This document shows positions 5,408-8,071 of a stretch of 8,071 nt of DNA, piece after piece. Origin of the DNA: CAG-791 sp045113775 (lineage in GTDB: Bacteria > Bacillota > Clostridia > Lachnospirales > Lachnospiraceae); assembly GCA_045113775.1 (NCBI GenBank), contig JBGUJH010000147.1, positions 1 to 8,071 of the forward strand. Reading direction: 5' to 3'. Numbering within the stretch: position 1 is the first letter of the stretch; each line of letters starts with the position of its first letter. Below the pieces are notes generated by a model that saw nothing but the letters and a program-made list of their open reading frames with translations, did not search any database and had not been told where the DNA came from. A program made the position numbers and the translations under genes.

Positions 5408-7033
5408 ATGCAAAACAACGAAAAAAAAATCTCAGTTTCAGTGGTCGCCATGTTCATCGTGATTCTGCTCATCGTCGCGATGGCATTTTTGACAAACGCG
5501 AACTCCGTACAGCAGTCCGCCTGGTCTTTGGTACCTCCCGTGATCGCCATTGCCCTGGCGCTGATCACTAAGGAAGTTTACAGCTCCCTGTTCATCGGTA
5601 TCATCACCGGAGCGCTGCTTTATTCAGGCTACAGCTTCGAGGGTACTCTGAACCACATCTTTAACGATGGTGTCATCGCTGTTCTTTCCGATTCCTACAA
5701 CATGGGTATTCTGGTGTTCCTGGTCATCCTGGGCATCATGGTCCAGCTCATGAACCGCACAGGCGGCAGTGCCGCATTCGGAAACTGGGCTTCTGAGAAG
5801 ATCACTTCCAGAGAAGGCGCGCAGCTCGCGACTATCGGCCTTGGCTGCCTGATCTTCATCGATGACTATTTTAACTGCCTGACAGTCGGAAGCGTTATGC
5901 GTCCCGTCACTGACAAGCACAAGATCTCCCGCGCTAAGCTCGCTTACCTGATCGACGCGACTGCGGCGCCTGTATGTATCATCGCTCCGATCTCCTCCTG
6001 GGCGGCAGCCGTATCCGGTTTCGTCGAGGGCGAGAACGGCATCAACCTGTTCATCAAGTCCATTCCTTACAACTACTACGCGCTCTTCACGATCGCTATG
6101 ATGGTCCTGATGGTCATGATGAAAATAGAGTACGGCCCGATGTACAAGCACGAGTACAACGCCATCCAGAATGGCGATCTCTATACCACTGAAGACCGTC
6201 CTTACGCAAACGTTGATAATTCCAAGATCCCTACGGAAGGAAAAGTCATCGACATGCTCTTCCCGATCATCACACTGGTCATCGGCTGCGTCATCGGCAT
6301 GATCTACACCGGCGGTTTCTTCGGGGGAACAAGCTTTGTCGAGTCCTTCGCGAACTCCGATGCATCCGTAGGCCTGGTGCTCGGCTCCTTCTGTGCTATG
6401 GTCCTCACTATGTTCTTCTACATGTTCCGCAGGTCCCTGGATTTCACTTCCATCATGGAGTGCATCCCCGAAGGCTTCAAGCAGATGGTTCCCGCGATCC
6501 TGATCCTGACTTTCGCATGGTCCCTCAAGGCCATGACAGACAGCCTGGGCGCAAAAGAATTCGTCGCTTACATCATCCAGAACAAGGCTGCCGGTTTTGC
6601 AGGACTTCTGCCTTTCATCATTTTCCTGATCGCGGTTGGCCTCTCCTTTGCGACCGGTACCAGCTGGGGAACCTTCGGTATCCTGATCCCGATCGTTCTG
6701 AGAGCATTCCCGTGGTCTGCGGGAAATCCGATCTCCATCGTCTGCGTGGCAGCCTGCATGGCCGGCGCAGTCTGCGGCGATCACTGCAGCCCGATCTCTG
6801 ATACAACGATCATGTCATCTGCAGGCGCGCAGTGTGAGCACGTGAACCACGTATCGACACAGCTGCCCTATGCATTAACCGCAGCTGCAGTGTCCGCAGT
6901 AGGATACCTGCTGGCAGGAATCTTCGCAGTAAAGAATATCCCGCCGGTAGTGGCGCTCCCATTTGCAATCCTGTTCATAATCATCGTGGTTATGGCGCTC
7001 GGAAAGAAGACGGACAACATTGCCGAAACCTGA
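5408..7033 (+). CDS. nhaC: NhaC-family Na+/H+ (or organic-acid) antiporter
   Basis: A 541-residue, very hydrophobic integral membrane protein with about a dozen predicted membrane segments. Features typical of the NhaC/MleN group (Pfam Na_H_antiporter) are the buried acidic motif F-I-D-D-Y-F-N-C-L-T-V-G-S (150-162), A-P-V-C-I-I-A-P-I-S-S-W-A-A (187-200), S-F-A-T-G-T-S-W-G-T-F-G (413-424) and the C-terminal G-D-H-C-S-P-I-S-D-T-T-I-M-S-S-A-G (457-473). The start ATG is well placed five bases after AGGGGG, and the gene ends with tandem in-frame stops TGATGA. Codon use is strongly biased toward ATC for isoleucine and CTG for leucine, suggesting high expression. It is a single-gene unit with its own promoter and terminator. 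The family includes both cation/proton antiporters and malate/lactate-type exchangers, so the substrate is not settled. Confidence 0.9.
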   Translation: MQNNEKKISVSVVAMFIVILLIVAMAFLTNANSVQQSAWSLVPPVIAIALALITKEVYSSLFIGIITGALLYSGYSFEGTLNHIFNDGVIAVLSDSYNMGILVFLVILGIMVQLMNRTGGSAAFGNWASEKITSREGAQLATIGLGCLIFIDDYFNCLTVGSVMRPVTDKHKISRAKLAYLIDATAAPVCIIAPISSWAAAVSGFVEGENGINLFIKSIPYNYYALFTIAMMVLMVMMKIEYGPMYKHEYNAIQNGDLYTTEDRPYANVDNSKIPTEGKVIDMLFPIITLVIGCVIGMIYTGGFFGGTSFVESFANSDASVGLVLGSFCAMVLTMFFYMFRRSLDFTSIMECIPEGFKQMVPAILILTFAWSLKAMTDSLGAKEFVAYIIQNKAAGFAGLLPFIIFLIAVGLSFATGTSWGTFGILIPIVLRAFPWSAGNPISIVCVAACMAGAVCGDHCSPISDTTIMSSAGAQCEHVNHVSTQLPYALTAAAVSAVGYLLAGIFAVKNIPPVVALPFAILFIIIVVMALGKKTDNIAET

Positions 7034-7036
7034 TGA

Positions 7037-7069
7037 GCGGCAGGGCTGCCGCCAGCGATCCCCTGCGGC
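7037..7069 (+). other. Mutually exclusive GC-rich stems after the nhaC stop
   Basis: GCGGCA/TGCCGC (7037-7042 with 7047-7052, 4-base loop) overlaps an alternative pairing GCCGC/GCGGC (7048-7052 with 7065-7069). Both lie between the nhaC stop and its terminator and may simply stabilise the mRNA 3' end. Confidence 0.3.
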
Positions 7070-7090
7070 GGACAACGGAATAAACGATTG

Positions 7091-7134
7091 AAAAGACTGT
7101 CCTGTGGAAATGAACTCCGCAGGGCAGTCTTTTT
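7091..7134 (+). terminator. Intrinsic terminator of nhaC
   Basis: AAGACTG-T-CCTGTGGA pairs with TCCGCAGG-G-CAGTCTT, a 16-bp stem with two wobbles and no mismatch, with a 7-base loop (7109-7115) followed by a T-run reaching 7134. This is a textbook rho-independent terminator, and it insulates nhaC from the pilus genes downstream. Confidence 0.92.
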
Positions 7135-7136
7135 GC

Positions 7137-7164
7137 TTGCATTTTGGCCGGAAGATGGTATGAT
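7137..7164 (+). promoter_or_regulatory. Extended -10 promoter for the prepilin peptidase gene
   Basis: TGG-TATGAT (7156-7164) is an extended -10 (TGn plus 5/6 match). The upstream TTGCAT (7137-7142, spacer 16) is a weak -35, as is usual for extended -10 promoters. The predicted start near 7171 gives a leader of about 84 bases that is A/T-rich. Confidence 0.6.
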
Positions 7165-7254
7165 AGTTCTATCTGAAATACAACATATCAATATTCATTT
7201 CTGCATAACATATTATAAGTGATATTCAGCCTTAATCACACAGAGGTCTCTTCT

Positions 7255-7827
7255 ATGATCCATCCATTCCTGTCTGCCCAGCTGACACTTCTTGTCTTTG
7301 TCTCTGTCTGCGCTCTGTCAGATTACCTGACGGGCCGGATCCCCAACAGACTGATCCTGTGCGGCCTGCTGTGCGCAGCCGTCGCCCGGGCTGGGACACT
7401 CCCCGACAATGCAGATTCTCTGCTGCCTTGCCTGAGCGATATGGCAGCAGGCTTCCTGCTTCCGTACCTACTGCTTGGAGCTCTGGTTTTCCTGAAGATG
7501 CTCGGAGCGGGGGATGTAAAACTGCTCTCTGTGATCGGCCTGCAGCTTGGGCGGCGGGGGAGCCTGGCTATGATGTGGTACTCCCTGCTCATGGCGGCAG
7601 GCATGTCAGCTGTCCTTGTAATGAGAAGAGGCAATCTCGCTCAGCGGCTGGAATATCTGTACCGGTATATAGGACAGGCGGCAGTGCGCGGAAAGCCCGG
7701 ATCCTACAGAGACCCGTCGGCAGGCTATACAGAATCCGGAGAATTCGCGTTTGCGGTCCCGGTTTTCCTGGCGCTGGTCGTATACATCTCAGTGGGAGTG
7801 ACCCCCGCCTCTATAGGCGGTGGGTAA
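7255..7827 (+). CDS. Prepilin peptidase, A24 family (TadV/CpaA-like)
   Basis: A 190-residue membrane aspartic protease that cleaves the leader of Flp-type pilins at the inner face of the membrane. The two catalytic aspartates are visible: Asp23 in S-D-Y-L-T-G-R-I-P-N and Asp87 in the G-A-G-D-V-K motif. It lacks the N-terminal methyltransferase domain of the longer PilD type, as expected for TadV/CpaA. Hydrophobic segments alternate through the protein. I prefer the ATG at 7255, with AGAGG eight bases upstream, over a GTG at 7219 with no ribosome binding site. The stop is TAA, the only complete gene here not ending in TGA. Between residues 124 and 163 is a charged loop that looks variable. It is followed after 117 bases by a CpaE-like start, consistent with a Tad pilus locus. 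Confidence 0.88.
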   Translation: MIHPFLSAQLTLLVFVSVCALSDYLTGRIPNRLILCGLLCAAVARAGTLPDNADSLLPCLSDMAAGFLLPYLLLGALVFLKMLGAGDVKLLSVIGLQLGRRGSLAMMWYSLLMAAGMSAVLVMRRGNLAQRLEYLYRYIGQAAVRGKPGSYRDPSAGYTESGEFAFAVPVFLALVVYISVGVTPASIGGG

Positions 7828-7944
7828 CTGGCAGACTTGAAGACCGGAACGGCCGGCTGGTGATGAAGAAGGGCGTGCTGGCCGGGTATGTGAACCGAAT
7901 CGGGCGTTAAAAACCGATTAAAAATATAGAAAGGGGATGTCGTT

Positions 7945-8071
7945 ATGAAGAAAAAAAGAATATTCGCGATCTGTGACCTGGAGGAGGCATACGTTGTCAG
8001 GCTTGCGGATTATCTGAATTCAAAAGGAATGCTGCCCTATCAGGTGCTGGCGTTTACGAGCCTGGAAAGCC
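7945..8071 (+). CDS. N terminus of a CpaE/TadZ-like protein (partial, runs off the window)
   Basis: Forty-two codons are visible, beginning M-K-K-K-R-I-F-A-I-C-D-L-E-E-A-Y and continuing through R-L-A-D-Y-L to F-T-S-L-E-S, with no stop before the window end. This resembles the receiver-like N-terminal domain of the CpaE/TadZ-type ATPases found next to prepilin peptidases in Clostridia, where it helps localise the Tad machine. The ATG is preceded by AAGGGG at eight bases. The 117 bases before it hold no convincing gene: only a 15-codon reading frame (7862-7909) and a weak AATCGG/CCGATT repeat. The assignment rests on a short piece and the neighbour, so it is tentative. Confidence 0.6.
   Translation, partial: MKKKRIFAICDLEEAYVVRLADYLNSKGMLPYQVLAFTSLES

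Noticed and set aside
5624..6784. 386-codon open frame antisense to nhaC
   Set aside because: The composition (very rich in Asp, Glu, His, Gln) is what strongly biased codon use on the other strand produces; it has no recognisable domain or ribosome binding site.
7862..7909. 15-codon frame starting M-K-K-G-V-L between the prepilin peptidase and the CpaE-like gene
   Set aside because: Too short, with no clear ribosome binding site and no known match; treated as intergenic.

Overview
The window looks like chromosome from an anaerobic, Gram-positive, moderately GC-rich Clostridia-type bacterium, perhaps Lachnospiraceae or a neighbouring family. This is inference from gene content and style: a four-subunit ferredoxin-dependent 2-oxoacid oxidoreductase, an NhaC-type antiporter, a Tad/Flp-type prepilin peptidase followed by a CpaE-like start, strong GGAGG-type ribosome binding sites and compact sigma-A-like promoters. 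No rRNA, tRNA, CRISPR array or intact mobile element is visible, and no stretch over 300 bases lacks a gene.

Left half, minus strand (transcribed right to left). nth (endonuclease III) is followed by porG, porD, porA and porB (gamma, delta, alpha and beta subunits of a pyruvate or related 2-oxoacid:ferredoxin oxidoreductase), then a LysR-family regulator. A good promoter lies just upstream of porG and is surrounded by GTGAA/TTCAC repeats that look like an operator. porD and porA overlap by four bases. A structured gap of 217 bases with a terminator-like hairpin separates porG from porD, so the downstream subunits may be controlled by attenuation.

The most striking observation is that porB carries an in-frame TAA (1517-1519, minus strand) inside the thiamine-pyrophosphate motif, where a tyrosine is expected. 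The reading frame and conserved sequence continue undisturbed on the far side. Unless this is a base error or the stop is bypassed, the beta subunit, and so the whole enzyme, is inactive.

Right half, plus strand. After a 240-base divergent intergenic region with an 11-bp direct repeat, a palindrome over the promoter and a long hairpin, an nhaC-family antiporter gene stands alone and ends in a clear intrinsic terminator. An extended -10 promoter then precedes a short A24 prepilin peptidase of the TadV/CpaA kind. The window ends within the first 42 codons of a CpaE/TadZ-like gene, which suggests the start of a Tad (Flp) pilus locus.

I found no clear undescribed system. The candidates worth checking are the porB nonsense codon, the structured porG-porD spacer, and the two operator-like repeat clusters.
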